DNA of 64,000 nucleotides from Vibrio pelagius. Lineage in GTDB: Bacteria; Pseudomonadota; Gammaproteobacteria; Enterobacterales; Vibrionaceae. The position numbers were made by a program, and so were the translations under genes. Positions 37,948-48,158 of this stretch are shown piece by piece. Under the pieces are notes generated by a model that searched no databases, had not been told where the DNA came from, and saw only the letters and a list, made by a program, of their open reading frames with translations. Where the stretch lies: assembly GCF_024347575.1 (NCBI RefSeq), contig NZ_AP025504.1, positions 682,001 to 746,000 of the forward strand, given 5' to 3'. The first letter of the stretch is position 1. Each line of letters begins with the position of its first letter.

Positions 37948-39276
37948 TCAGCCTATAAACACCTTAGCTAACACGTAGCCTAAGCAACACGCACCCACCA
38001 CACCAATCAAACCGACAGACATGAATGAATGGTTGAAGTACCACTTGCCAATTTTGGTAGTGCCTGAAACATCGAAGTTCACTGTTGCGATATCTGATGG
38101 GTAGTTAGGAATGAAGAAGTAGCCGTAAACTGCTGGCATCAAGCCAATAAGCAGCGCAGGGTCTAACCCTAGACCAAGACCTACCGGCAGCATCATACGT
38201 GCGGTTGCTGCTTGAGAGTTCACCACTACAGATACAATGAATAACGCCAGTGCGAACGTCCATGGGTAGTTAGTTACCATCTCAACGATGCCCGACTTAA
38301 ACTGAGGCATGGCGTATTGGAAGTAAGTATCTGACATCCAAGCGATACCAAAGATAGCTATCGCCGCCACCATGCCTGATTTGAATACCACACCATTTGG
38401 CACGTCACGCGGATCGGTTTTAGTCGCCAGCAAAATGATACCGCCGAAACAGAGCATCATCATTTGGATGATCACCGACATCTTGATTGGCTTTTCACCG
38501 TCTACTATGGTTCTGATCTCTGGCACCATCGCCACAATAACGATCACCACAATTGAAAGTAGAAAGATCAATACAGCATTACGAGCCGACGTTGGTAGCA
38601 CTTCATCTAAAGAAGTCGCAGTGGTGCTTTCAATGCGCTTTTTCCACTCTGGATCTTTTAGTCGCGCTTGGTAGTCAGGATCGTCATTGAGCTCTTTACC
38701 GCGCTTCAAGCTGTATAGAGACAATAACAACGTACCAAACAGCGTTGCAGGTACAGTTACAAGCAAGATAGACAATAAAGTAATCGAGTGCTGAATATCA
38801 GACAGCTGCGCTAAGTAGTAAACCACGGCTGCTGAGATTGGAGACGCGGTAATCGCCAATTGTGAAGCCACTGAAGCGGCTGCCATTGGACGTTCTGGAC
38901 GGATACCATTTTTAAGCGCGACATCGCCGATGATAGGCATGATTGAGTAAACTGCATGGCCTGTGCCTAAAAGGAATGTCATCGAGTAAGTTACAAACGG
39001 TGCTATCAAGGTGACGCGTCTAGGGTTCTTTCTTAACACCCTCTCCGCCACTTGCAGCATGTATTTCAAACCACCAGCGGCTTCTAAGATGGAAGCACAG
39101 GTCACAACAGCAAGAATAATCAGCATTACCGTGACTGGTGGTGAGGTTGGCGGCATCTTAAAAATGAAGACCTCAATCACCAAACCAATACCAGAAACAA
39201 CACCCAAACCTATACCGCCATATCGAGAACCGATATAGAGGACAACTAACAAAAATAGAAACTCAAAATACAACAT
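37948..39276 (-). CDS. dcuB: Anaerobic C4-dicarboxylate transporter (DcuB-like)
   Basis: 442-residue inner-membrane protein with about 11-12 helices. It aligns by eye with E. coli DcuB at several places: GGIGLGVVSGIGLVIEVF, TFLLGTGHAVYSIMPIIGDV, NGIRPERPMAAASVASQLAI and PNYPSDIATVNFDVSGTTKI. Dcu carriers exchange fumarate or aspartate for succinate during anaerobic respiration. Monocistronic. I see no convincing FNR or CRP site in its 294-bp upstream region. Confidence 0.92.
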   Translation of the reverse strand: MLYFEFLFLLVVLYIGSRYGGIGLGVVSGIGLVIEVFIFKMPPTSPPVTVMLIILAVVTCASILEAAGGLKYMLQVAERVLRKNPRRVTLIAPFVTYSMTFLLGTGHAVYSIMPIIGDVALKNGIRPERPMAAASVASQLAITASPISAAVVYYLAQLSDIQHSITLLSILLVTVPATLFGTLLLSLYSLKRGKELNDDPDYQARLKDPEWKKRIESTTATSLDEVLPTSARNAVLIFLLSIVVIVIVAMVPEIRTIVDGEKPIKMSVIIQMMMLCFGGIILLATKTDPRDVPNGVVFKSGMVAAIAIFGIAWMSDTYFQYAMPQFKSGIVEMVTNYPWTFALALFIVSVVVNSQAATARMMLPVGLGLGLDPALLIGLMPAVYGYFFIPNYPSDIATVNFDVSGTTKIGKWYFNHSFMSVGLIGVVGACCLGYVLAKVFIG

Positions 39277-39523
39277 AAGCTACCCTACCTAAAACATGGA
39301 ATAGGGATATTTTCTCTATATGTTCAACGATTTACTTATTGCTAGGTCACACTCTAATTGACCATTCTAATAGATTGTTTTTTATAAGATTGGGGTCACG
39401 AATAGGGTAGGATAAGTTTAGGAATTGTAAAAACAAACCAGAATTAAAAGCGGCAGATGTTATGCATGTTAATGTTTATTGTTTTTCTTAATCCTATTGA
39501 TTCTATAAAATTATGTACTAATA

Positions 39524-39553
39524 ACATAAAGCGGTACATTGGCCGCTTTATGT
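39524..39553 (-). terminator. Hairpin ending the peptide transporter operon
   Basis: ACATAAAGCGG and CCGCTTTATGT are perfect 11-bp arms with an 8-base loop just beyond the M14 peptidase stop codon at 39571. The trailing T-tract on the minus strand is weak. Confidence 0.6.
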
Positions 39554-39570
39554 CATTTCGAATTATACAA

Positions 39571-41307
39571 TTATGGCTGATTGAGTTGGTGAAGATATTT
39601 CAAAGCACTGACTACAACCACCTTTTGAGCATCATGACCAAGCTTAAAGCGTTGCCCTTGAATGCTTTCATCAGGAAACTCGGTTATCAATGTTAGAGGG
39701 CATTTCAGTTCATCATTTTCACTAAACATTACAGGGACACTATTAACCACATCAAACTGTTTGGTTAAGTTGTGCCTTTGATAACACTCAAGTTGTTGCT
39801 GGTTGTATGGCATCAACTCCTCTACATCGTTTAGCGAATGCGTCACCACTTCAATCAGTTGGCGGGCTTGCTCTTCATAGCCAGGTAAAAAGCGCATAAT
39901 CAAAAAGAACCCTTTAGGCAAAGACCACAAATCAAAGTTCTTTGGAATATACCCTGTTAAAGGTCGAGTCCACTCATGAGCGGGGTAGCCATGCAGATTT
40001 AAATGCAACAAAGCATCAACGTGCCTTAACCCTAAATCCCGCATCGCTCGCTCACACTGCTCTTCTGGTTGTTGATATTCAACATCGTTGCCATAGGCTG
40101 AGTACCGAGCAGCATGGTGCATGTGTGTCGGGTTATCGCTTAGCAATTCATGATAAAGCTGATATCCATCCACGTTGTGTACCGGAATGATCGCAGTTGA
40201 AAATTCTGCGTCTTCTGCAAGATATTCGTTTAAGCCACGTAACCCGCCCACTACGCCCGTAGTTTCATTGGCATGTTGAGCACCGGTAATTAATGCTCCG
40301 TGTTTGTTCTTATTGCTCGTAAACACCGCACCGTGAATTGTTTGGTTCAGTAAGCTTTTACCTTTAAAGCTCTCCCCACCATGAGTTTGAATTAAACCAT
40401 TCAAGACACTATTCACTTGTTGCAATGTTAAGGTGCTTTCACACTCTTCAAGGTCTGTCACTGGTTCGTCACTTACAGGCTCAGGGCTAAAGGTTCGAAA
40501 TGGCTTAAGTGACACTTTTATGGAAAACTCTGACCCGAAACGAATATTAGGGATGATTTGACCTGGGCGAATGTCACGGCTTCCAGACGGTTTACCACTG
40601 CGCTTTTGAACCCACTCCAACAAGCTAAAATAGAACTCTTCATGCAGAGCCTCTCGTAAGCTTATCGCTTCATCATAAAAAGGCAGAACATCGTCAGAAA
40701 TCGGAAGGCTTACATCAATATGCAACTCTTGAAAAAGCGGTTCTTGCTCTTCAAAAGGATACGCCATAATCGCAGACATCGACTGCCAGAAAAGTTGCTC
40801 ATAGGCACTTTCAATCCTATCACCATCGCTGCCATCAAGCACTTGAACCCATGCTGTCGGAGAACAAAGCCGTGCATCAACATGATCTTTATGAACATGA
40901 TTTGGCGCAAACACTGTCGCCGTTGAAGTGGAGCCGCCCATTGAAGTCCACTCAACATGGTAAGTACTATCCGGCTGATGTGTTTGATATAACTCGATAT
41001 GAGGATACAAACCAGCTAATGGATAACACTCTAGAAAGAAGCGTTTTGAATCAGGATTCAGAGGGTGTTGAGGCACACCCACTCGTATGGATTCTGTGTT
41101 TGCCCAATCGACATCAGAACACATAAAGAATTCAACTAAAGGTTTATAGGCGCTATAAATCTTCGCCTTTACCCCTTTGCGTTCCATCTCAACCTGTAAG
41201 GCAGTACGTGCCTCACGATCTGCGAATACCCATGCATTAAAGTCTTTCGTATAGTGACGCAGAGTTTCAAAATCGTCTTGGTAAATCTTTTCAAAAATGA
41301 CTGTCAT
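39571..41307 (-). CDS. M14-family zinc carboxypeptidase-like protein
   Basis: 578 residues from the ATG at 41307, which has AGGTG upstream. The M14 domain is C-terminal (about residues 315-578). It has zinc ligands H and E in GAQHANETTGVVGG, a third His in LLHLNLHGYPAHEW, and a probable catalytic Glu in LITEFPDES. The N-terminal ~300 residues are a separate alpha/beta region with repeated Asp/Glu-rich loops and no signal peptide. It is the last gene of the peptide ABC operon and lies 13 bp from dppC. A cytoplasmic carboxypeptidase acting on imported peptides is the natural reading. Confidence 0.82.
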   Translation of the reverse strand: MTVIFEKIYQDDFETLRHYTKDFNAWVFADREARTALQVEMERKGVKAKIYSAYKPLVEFFMCSDVDWANTESIRVGVPQHPLNPDSKRFFLECYPLAGLYPHIELYQTHQPDSTYHVEWTSMGGSTSTATVFAPNHVHKDHVDARLCSPTAWVQVLDGSDGDRIESAYEQLFWQSMSAIMAYPFEEQEPLFQELHIDVSLPISDDVLPFYDEAISLREALHEEFYFSLLEWVQKRSGKPSGSRDIRPGQIIPNIRFGSEFSIKVSLKPFRTFSPEPVSDEPVTDLEECESTLTLQQVNSVLNGLIQTHGGESFKGKSLLNQTIHGAVFTSNKNKHGALITGAQHANETTGVVGGLRGLNEYLAEDAEFSTAIIPVHNVDGYQLYHELLSDNPTHMHHAARYSAYGNDVEYQQPEEQCERAMRDLGLRHVDALLHLNLHGYPAHEWTRPLTGYIPKNFDLWSLPKGFFLIMRFLPGYEEQARQLIEVVTHSLNDVEELMPYNQQQLECYQRHNLTKQFDVVNSVPVMFSENDELKCPLTLITEFPDESIQGQRFKLGHDAQKVVVVSALKYLHQLNQP

Positions 41308-41320
41308 GCTATTCACCTAT

Positions 41321-42184
41321 CTACGCAGACGTTGGATCCGTCTTATCTCGTAACCAATCACCCACTAAATTCGTCCCCAATACCGTTAACATAATTGCGA
41401 TACCCGGGAACACACATACCCACCACGCCGATTGCATATAGCTACGACCGTCAGCAAGCATACCACCCCAACTTGGGATACTTGGATCAGACCCCAGACC
41501 CAAGAAGGTTAAACTACTCTCTAGCAAGATATTGTTACCAATGCTCAACACCATCAAGATCAGCACAGCATTTAAACTATTAGGCAAAATATGTCGCCAC
41601 ATAATGGTAAAGTTCGACACTCCCACAGCCTGCGCCGATTGTACAAACTCGCGCTCACGCAATGACAACACTGAACTTCTGACAATGCGAGCAAAGCCAA
41701 CCCATTGAGAAAGAATCATAAAAAGGATGATATTTTCAACACTGGCACCCAATGTTGCGGTGAACACAATAGCAATAAGGATGAAAGGCAGAGCCAACTG
41801 AATGTCACCACAACGCATTAGGATAATATCCCAAATGCCTCGGTAATAACCCGCGATGAGACCAATAACCACACCCAGTGTCATAGCACCCAATACAGAG
41901 AAAACACCCACCATCAAAGACACTTTCCCGCCGACAACAATCCTCGCGAGCACATCACGCCCTAGCGGGTCAGTACCTAAAGGGTGATCCCATGACGTAA
42001 ACGGCGGGAGTAGACGACTACGTAGGTCGATACTCATCCCGCCATCAGGAAACAAATAGCCGGACAGTAAAACGGCCGTAACAATAACAATACAAAGCCC
42101 TAAGCCAATATAAAGTTCAGCGTAAGTCCCCGAAAACTGGAACTTCTTTTCTGACTCTGGTGATTTAATCGTAACGCTTTCCAT
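41321..42184 (-). CDS. dppC: DppC-like peptide ABC permease
   Basis: 287 residues, about six membrane helices, with the early periplasmic loop RLLPPFTSWDHPLGTDPLGR characteristic of DppC/OppC. The EAA loop is SAQAVGVSNFTIMWRHILPN. It follows dppB with a five-base gap. Confidence 0.93.
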   Translation of the reverse strand: MESVTIKSPESEKKFQFSGTYAELYIGLGLCIVIVTAVLLSGYLFPDGGMSIDLRSRLLPPFTSWDHPLGTDPLGRDVLARIVVGGKVSLMVGVFSVLGAMTLGVVIGLIAGYYRGIWDIILMRCGDIQLALPFILIAIVFTATLGASVENIILFMILSQWVGFARIVRSSVLSLREREFVQSAQAVGVSNFTIMWRHILPNSLNAVLILMVLSIGNNILLESSLTFLGLGSDPSIPSWGGMLADGRSYMQSAWWVCVFPGIAIMLTVLGTNLVGDWLRDKTDPTSA

Positions 42185-42189
42185 AGCCC

Positions 42190-43116
42190 CTACTCCTCAC
42201 GAATACGTGGGTCTAATACACCATATAAAATATCTACGGTGAGATTCACTAAAATAACGATCAGTGCTAAGGCGATCACGCTCCCTTGTAGAACAGGAAA
42301 ATCACGTTGTGCAATCGCATCAAACGCTAAACTGCCCATCCCCGGGCGAGCAAACACCTGCTCAATAATCACCACGCCACCCATTAGGTTGCCAAATTGC
42401 AAACCTAAATAAGTCACCAGAGGAATGGCACAGTTACGCAGTGCATGCTTATATAGAACCACCTTTTCACTCACCCCTTTACCACGCGCAACAGTAATGT
42501 ATTGCGAACCTAAAGTGTCAAGCATAGTAGTACGGACCAGTCGAATATTGGTAGTAGCCAAAATAAGGCCAAGAGTCACAGTGGGTAAAATAAGGCTTGA
42601 TAAACCTTCGTTACCACTTGCAGGCAGCCAGCCAAGGGTGACAGAGAAAATTAAGACAAAAATTAAGCCTAACCAGAAATTTGGAAACGACAAACCAATT
42701 AAAGAGATGACTCTGAGTAATTGATCTGGCCATCGCCCTTTATTCACCGCGGCGTATATTCCCGCTGGTAATGAGATGACGACAGAGAGTAGTAACGCTA
42801 GTACAGCCAGAAGCAATGTTTCTGGTAGTGCTTCGATAACCATATCAGCGACTGGCATCTTGGTATAAAAACTCGTGCCAAGGTCACCTTGAAACAAATT
42901 GAACACATAGGTCTGGAACTGAATCCAGAAAGGTTGATCTACGCCTAGACGCGCTCGGAGATCTGCGAGCTCTTCTGCGGTAATACTGCCAGCACCATCA
43001 CCCAACATTAACGCTGTCGGATCGCCCGACAAACGAATAGCCCAAAAGACAATTAATGTAACAGCAAGCACGACAAACAGCGCTTGAAGAAAACGCTTAG
43101 CTAAAAACTGACTCAT
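42190..43116 (-). CDS. dppB: DppB-like peptide ABC permease
   Basis: 308 residues with six helices. The long periplasmic loop after helix one (SGDPTALMLGDGAGS, RARLGVDQPFWIQF) and the EAA loop ARGKGVSEKVVLYKHALRNC identify a DppB/OppB-type permease. It forms the channel with DppC. Confidence 0.93.
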   Translation of the reverse strand: MSQFLAKRFLQALFVVLAVTLIVFWAIRLSGDPTALMLGDGAGSITAEELADLRARLGVDQPFWIQFQTYVFNLFQGDLGTSFYTKMPVADMVIEALPETLLLAVLALLLSVVISLPAGIYAAVNKGRWPDQLLRVISLIGLSFPNFWLGLIFVLIFSVTLGWLPASGNEGLSSLILPTVTLGLILATTNIRLVRTTMLDTLGSQYITVARGKGVSEKVVLYKHALRNCAIPLVTYLGLQFGNLMGGVVIIEQVFARPGMGSLAFDAIAQRDFPVLQGSVIALALIVILVNLTVDILYGVLDPRIREE

Positions 43117-43166
43117 AATAATTTCTTATTTTAGTGGTATAAATACCCGAACTAAAAGCTAATGAT

Positions 43167-43195
43167 GTGGGACACGATTAATACTCATGCCCCAC
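43167..43195 (-). other. Intercistronic hairpin after dppA
   Basis: GTGGGACACGA and TCATGCCCCAC arms, an 11-bp stem including G-U pairs, lie in the 101-bp gap between dppA and dppB. Likely stabilises dppA mRNA or reduces read-through, as is common after binding-protein genes. Confidence 0.5.
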
Positions 43196-43217
43196 CACCT
43201 TTAACCAAGAAGGTTCA

Positions 43218-44744
43218 TTAGTTAACGGAAACTTCGTTGAATCGGAATCGGTTATCCGAAGGACCTTGGAAGTTTTGTACGCGGTTATTCACACCGTATA
43301 AGGTTTTCATGCTATACAACGGGATCTCGATGTATTCATCTTGAACAAACTGCGCCACATTTTTCAGAATTGGTAGTCGTTTTTCAGGATCAAAGTAGCT
43401 GCGTTGTTCTTCTAGCCATTTATCCAATTCTGCGTAGCTATCGTATGGGTTCCAGCGCTCTCCGGTGTGGTACATCAAGTACGCAGTATTGTCATAATCC
43501 ATCGTCCAGCCGCCCCAAGAGTTTTGGTACATCTCACCGGTTTTGCCTTTTGGCATAATTTCAGATAGGTAGATGCCCGTCTCGTATGGCTTCACTATCG
43601 CATTAATACCAACCATGCTCAGGTAGCCTGCTGCCGCTTGTGCTACTTCACCAAAAGTCGAGTTTTCTGAACGATAGTTAATCTCCAACGTAGCGCCACG
43701 CTTTACACCCGCTTCCTTCAACAGCTTTTGAGCTTGTTGAGGGTCATAGCCATCAATTCGCATTGTATCGTCATAGCCAAATGACATAGCACTCTGGAAG
43801 CTAGAGATCATTTCACCCTGTCCCATTAGGATGGTGTCAATAATCGTTTGACGGTCAATAGCAAGGGTCAATGCTTTACGTACACGAACATCTTTTGTTA
43901 AGCCATTTTGGGTATTCAAGCGGAAAGCGTAGGTAGTCGGCCCCGGAACACTCACAAGCTTGCTCTTACTTGACTGTTCAAGCTGCGGCACTAACGCTGT
44001 CGGTACATTATCAATCACATCGACACGGCCGGCTTCAAGTTCAGCAACACGTGTTGCAGCTTCTTTAATAAAACGGAACTTCACCGTATCGACTTGCGCT
44101 GTGGTTCCCCAGAACTTATCAAAACGCTCTAGCATGACGGATGTTTTCGGCTTGTAATCGACCATTTTGAATGGACCCGTACCCACAGGGTGGCGATTAA
44201 AATAATCCGTGCCATGTTCAGCAAGGTATTTAGGCGGAACGATCATTGCTCCATAACCTGCCAACTTGGTTAGAATAACTGGGTCAGGTTTAGCCATATG
44301 AAAATCAACGGTATACGGGTCAATAATTTCTACAGAACCAATTGATGTATAGTTTGAGCGCTGCGGCCCAGACTTACCTTCATCTCCTAGCAAACGATCA
44401 AAGGTAAATTTTACGGCTGTTGCGTCAAACGCTTCACCATTGTGAAAACTCACGCCTTTACGTAAGTTAAAACGGATACGTGTATTCCCATCTAATACCT
44501 CCCAAGACTCAGCCAAAGCAGGCTTAAGCTTCAGGTTTACATCACGCTCTAATAGGCCATCATAAACATTGTTCGCAACTGCAGACCAAGCCACCATGTA
44601 CGTATCGATTGGGTCCCAGTTACCGGCATCGCTAGGTATGGCAACTGTTAGCTGATCTTGTGCAATAGCCGCTGTCGACATCATTAAGACGCCGGATAAT
44701 GCAATTCCTTTGTATATAGTGTTTAAGCTAAACGCTTTCATCAA
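43218..44744 (-). CDS. dppA: DppA-like peptide-binding protein
   Basis: 508-residue family-5 solute-binding protein. The signal peptide ends near residue 28 (TAAIA/QDQLTV). Typical segments are LKPALAESWEVLDG, FHNGEAFDATAVKFTFDRLL and HPVGTGPFKMVDYKP. It binds oligopeptides or related compounds in the periplasm for the permease pair. Clustering with the 5-oxoprolinase genes suggests pyroglutamyl peptides; this is inference. Confidence 0.92.
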   Translation of the reverse strand: MMKAFSLNTIYKGIALSGVLMMSTAAIAQDQLTVAIPSDAGNWDPIDTYMVAWSAVANNVYDGLLERDVNLKLKPALAESWEVLDGNTRIRFNLRKGVSFHNGEAFDATAVKFTFDRLLGDEGKSGPQRSNYTSIGSVEIIDPYTVDFHMAKPDPVILTKLAGYGAMIVPPKYLAEHGTDYFNRHPVGTGPFKMVDYKPKTSVMLERFDKFWGTTAQVDTVKFRFIKEAATRVAELEAGRVDVIDNVPTALVPQLEQSSKSKLVSVPGPTTYAFRLNTQNGLTKDVRVRKALTLAIDRQTIIDTILMGQGEMISSFQSAMSFGYDDTMRIDGYDPQQAQKLLKEAGVKRGATLEINYRSENSTFGEVAQAAAGYLSMVGINAIVKPYETGIYLSEIMPKGKTGEMYQNSWGGWTMDYDNTAYLMYHTGERWNPYDSYAELDKWLEEQRSYFDPEKRLPILKNVAQFVQDEYIEIPLYSMKTLYGVNNRVQNFQGPSDNRFRFNEVSVN

Positions 44745-44762
44745 TAACTCCTTTTGATTCGA

Positions 44763-46604
44763 TCACACAGACTCAGCAACCCAATGCTGCTCTGAAATGG
44801 CTTGTAGTGTGTGTATCTGAGGGGGATTAGTTACTTGTCGAATTGGACTTGGAATTTCACCTTCAAACGGGACAAATTCCTTATCAGTACGTGTGGGATC
44901 AGCAACAGGCACCGACGACAGTAGTTTTTTCGTGTAGGAATGTTGCGGGTTCTCAAAGATCGCTTGTCGAGTACCGTACTCAACAAACTGCCCTAAGTAG
45001 AGAACGGCAACACGGTGACTTATCTTTTCAACCACTGCCATATCATGAGTAATGAACAAGAAAGCTAATTTGTATTTGCTTTGTAATTCCATCAGCAAAT
45101 TTAAGATTCGAGCTTGAATCGACACATCCAAGGCTGCGATAGATTCATCAGCAATAATAAGTTCGGGATCACAAGCCAGTGCGCGCGCAATGCCAACACG
45201 GGCTCTTTGACCACCTGATAGCTCATGAGGGAATCGGTTTGCATAGCTTTCATCAAGACCGACTTGCTCCAGTAGTTCGACCAGTCTTGCGTGCATCGCG
45301 TGTTTATCTGTGATCAACTTGTGCGTCTGAATTGGTTCTACAATGCTCTGCCCGACCGTTCGTTTAGGATTTAAGGCTGCAAAAGCATCTTGGAAGATAT
45401 ATTGAATCTTTTGCCTCAAGACTTTTTGGCCGCTCTTATCTTCAGCGAAAATCGAGTTTCCTTTAAAGCGGATATCGCCTTCGCTGATCGGCAAGAGTTG
45501 CTGAATTGTCCGCCCAATGGTCGACTTCCCGGAGCCTGACTCACCTACTAGCGCCAGTGTTTCACCGGGATAGATATCAAACGACACTTTTTCTACGGCA
45601 AAAATTCGATGGGTTGGCTTACCCCAAAAGTTTTTCTTCACATTGAAATAGGTAGAAACAGCATCAACTTCTAGCAGAGGCTTTGAGTAGTCTGACGTGT
45701 CTTGAACTGCTGATTCACCGATCGTTTTTAGTGTGCCATTATCGTACGTCAGCAAAGGTAGGCGTTTTGGAAAAGCCTCTCCCACCATGCTGCCCAAGGT
45801 AGGTACAGCCGCAAGAAGCGCTTGTGTATATGGGTGCTCTGGAGACAAAAATATATCTTTAACATCGCCTTGCTCTAATACTTTGCCTTGATGCATCACA
45901 ACCACACGATCAGCGACTTCTGCCACAACCCCCATGTCATGTGTGATAAAGATGACAGCTGTATTAAACTCTTGTTGAAGCTCTCGAATAAGGTGCAAAA
46001 TCTGAGCTTGAATACTCACATCAAGAGCAGTAGTCGGCTCATCTGCAATCAACAGCTTAGGCTCACACGACAGTGCCATGGCAATCATCACTCGCTGACG
46101 CATACCACCAGAAAGTTGGTGTGGGTAACGAGAAAATAGAAGTTCTGCGTCTGGTAGGCGAACCTTCTCTAGTAATTGAATGGTCTTCTGCTTCGCTTGA
46201 GCCATAGATAGAGGCTGGTGAAGGGTGATCGCTTCGCAAATTTGCTCGCCAACCGTAAGAACCGGATTGAGTGATGTCATCGGCTCTTGGTAGATCATCG
46301 CAATATCATTCCCACGCAGCGCTTCCACATCAGACTTAGGTAGCTTCAAAATATCAACACTAGCTTGCTGTGCATTTGGAGCAAAGTGAATACTACCGTC
46401 AATATCAACCGCTGCATTTTGCTCTAGAAGACGCATGATCGACATTGATGTTACTGATTTTCCTGAGCCTGATTCACCAACAATCGCCAATGTTTCACCC
46501 GGGTGAACACTGAAACTCAACCTATCAACGGCTTTGGTTTGGCTTTTCCCAAACACGACCGTCAAGTTATCTACCGTTAATAACGGTGATACACCACTTT
46601 CCAT
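44763..46604 (-). CDS. Fused DppD-DppF peptide ABC ATPase
   Basis: 613 residues from the ATG at 46604 (preceded by GAGG; the frame is open further upstream but not family-like). Two complete ATPase domains are present. The first has Walker A GESGSGKSVTS and signature LSGGMRQRVMIAMAL. The second has GESGSGKSTIGR and LSGGQRARVGIARAL. Each is followed by the oligopeptide C-terminal region (PYTQALLAAVP, SYTKKLLSSVP). A single fused protein, like GsiA, replaces the usual DppD and DppF pair. It is the first gene of the operon. Confidence 0.93.
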   Translation of the reverse strand: MESGVSPLLTVDNLTVVFGKSQTKAVDRLSFSVHPGETLAIVGESGSGKSVTSMSIMRLLEQNAAVDIDGSIHFAPNAQQASVDILKLPKSDVEALRGNDIAMIYQEPMTSLNPVLTVGEQICEAITLHQPLSMAQAKQKTIQLLEKVRLPDAELLFSRYPHQLSGGMRQRVMIAMALSCEPKLLIADEPTTALDVSIQAQILHLIRELQQEFNTAVIFITHDMGVVAEVADRVVVMHQGKVLEQGDVKDIFLSPEHPYTQALLAAVPTLGSMVGEAFPKRLPLLTYDNGTLKTIGESAVQDTSDYSKPLLEVDAVSTYFNVKKNFWGKPTHRIFAVEKVSFDIYPGETLALVGESGSGKSTIGRTIQQLLPISEGDIRFKGNSIFAEDKSGQKVLRQKIQYIFQDAFAALNPKRTVGQSIVEPIQTHKLITDKHAMHARLVELLEQVGLDESYANRFPHELSGGQRARVGIARALACDPELIIADESIAALDVSIQARILNLLMELQSKYKLAFLFITHDMAVVEKISHRVAVLYLGQFVEYGTRQAIFENPQHSYTKKLLSSVPVADPTRTDKEFVPFEGEIPSPIRQVTNPPQIHTLQAISEQHWVAESV

Positions 46605-46853
46605 GTGCAGCCTCTGCATCTTATTCAAATCAATATCTACCGACCTCTTGTCGATAGAATGCTCAAAAAACAAACTTAAATTTACAATCTCAACTTGGCT
46701 TTTGAATAATTATGTACAACACCAATACCCTACTTCTATTGTGTAAACTAATCTACCCCGCAAACATTTGTCAATAAATTACCAATAATTCATTAACAAA
46801 GTGTTAGCAATGTGTATTATGGGTTTATAAGATAAATGCAAATGGATAGATAA
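46605..46853. promoter_or_regulatory. Divergent promoter region of peptide transporter and regulator
   Basis: 249 bp of very AT-rich DNA between the fused ATPase gene and the MarR-like gene. It must hold both promoters and is the likely binding region of the regulator. I see no single clear palindrome. Confidence 0.5.
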
Positions 46854-47324
46854 ATGACAAAGCGCAATATTGTTTCCGCGTCACGGTTAGTTTCACAAGA
46901 CTCTCCCGAGTTATCTGAAATGGAGTTCGGATTAACCATACTTCACCACACTTATGAACGGTGGTTAACTCGCTGTATGCATGCTTCTGGTGGCCAAGAA
47001 ATGACGCGAATCGAGGTGCTAATTCTTCATCACATTGCTCATAAGAACTCGGCTAAGCGGGTGGGAGATATTGGTTTTGTGCTGAATATTGAAGATACGC
47101 ACATCGTGACTTACGCTTTGAAAAAATTAGTAAAAATGGACTATGTCAGCGTTGAGCGCATTGGCAAAGAAGCTTTCTATTCGATCACAGAAAGCGGCAG
47201 CGAGCTTTGTGATAACTACCGAGAGGTTCGTGAAGCTTGCCTCATCGATATATTAAAGGAGTCAGGAATTGCCAACGAAAGTATTGGGGACTGTGCTCGT
47301 ACGTACGCTTGCGGGTCTTTATGA
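46854..47324 (+). CDS. MarR-like winged-helix regulator
   Basis: 156 residues. The winged helix spans about 40-125 (MTRIEVLILHHIAHKNSAKR, then DIGFVLNIEDTHIVTYALKK and YSITESGSELCDNYREVREA). It contains three cysteines near the C terminus, including DCARTYACGSL, which could be redox- or ligand-related. It lies between the divergent peptide transporter operon and pxpABC, 63 bp before pxpA. It is the natural candidate regulator for both. Confidence 0.82.
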   Translation: MTKRNIVSASRLVSQDSPELSEMEFGLTILHHTYERWLTRCMHASGGQEMTRIEVLILHHIAHKNSAKRVGDIGFVLNIEDTHIVTYALKKLVKMDYVSVERIGKEAFYSITESGSELCDNYREVREACLIDILKESGIANESIGDCARTYACGSL

Positions 47325-47387
47325 TCAAGCGTCTAGGGCCAGCGCCTCTCTTTAATTCATTTTCATTGCATTCTAAATAGGGCATAT

Positions 47388-48158
47388 ATGGACATTACCG
47401 AAAAGAAGAATATTTTGATCAACTGCGATATGGGTGAAAGCTATGGAACTTGGACATTAGGTCAAGATTCGATGGTCATGCCTCATATTGATATGGCAAA
47501 CATCGCATGTGGATTCCACGCTTCTGATCCTGTCAATATGGAAAATACGGTTGTATTAGCAAAACAGTCTGGGACACATATTGGTGCCCACCCGGGCTAC
47601 CCCGACCTTTTAGGGTTTGGAAGACGCCCTATGGAACTTTCCGAACAAGAACTGCAAGCCAATATTTGTTATCAAGTAGGGGCGTTACAAGGGATCTGCG
47701 CCCTACACGATGTCGAAGTGGAATATGTGAAACCGCATGGTGCGTTGTACAACAAAATGATGCAGGACCCCGCGGTTTTAAAAGTGGTCATGCAAGCCGT
47801 TAAACATGCATTGCCGGGTTGCCCACTGGTTGTAATGGCAACACCACAGCAGGCTAGCATTCTGTCACTGGCCCAAGAGGTAGGTGTTGAGCTTTTATTC
47901 GAAGCTTTTTCCGACCGAGCTTATTGCGACCAAGGGCTGTTAGTCGACAGAAAAATAGAAGGGGCAACCCACAATAGTGTTGAGAAAATTATCGCCCAGA
48001 TAAAGCAGATCTTACAATCAGGGACGGTCACAACTATTAGTGGTAATGTTTTATCACTGAACGTTGATACGATATGTATTCATGGCGATGGTCCTCATGC
48101 CGCAGCGATCGCTACTCAAATTGGTGAGTTGTCGGTAGGGAAGCAGCATGCAAGTTGA
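47388..48158 (+). CDS. pxpA: 5-oxoprolinase subunit A
   Basis: 256-residue LamB/YcsF family protein. INCDMGESYGTW, IACGFHASDPVNMENTVVL and HPGYPDLLGFGRRPM are the family's signature segments. PxpA with PxpB and PxpC forms ATP-dependent 5-oxoprolinase, which opens 5-oxoproline (pyroglutamate) to glutamate. It overlaps pxpB by 11 bp, indicating translational coupling. Confidence 0.95.
   Translation: MDITEKKNILINCDMGESYGTWTLGQDSMVMPHIDMANIACGFHASDPVNMENTVVLAKQSGTHIGAHPGYPDLLGFGRRPMELSEQELQANICYQVGALQGICALHDVEVEYVKPHGALYNKMMQDPAVLKVVMQAVKHALPGCPLVVMATPQQASILSLAQEVGVELLFEAFSDRAYCDQGLLVDRKIEGATHNSVEKIIAQIKQILQSGTVTTISGNVLSLNVDTICIHGDGPHAAAIATQIGELSVGKQHAS

Noticed and set aside
39277..39570. FNR or CRP site in front of the dcuB-like gene
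   Set aside because: Only weak half-sites (for example GTGACC) were found; not good enough to call.
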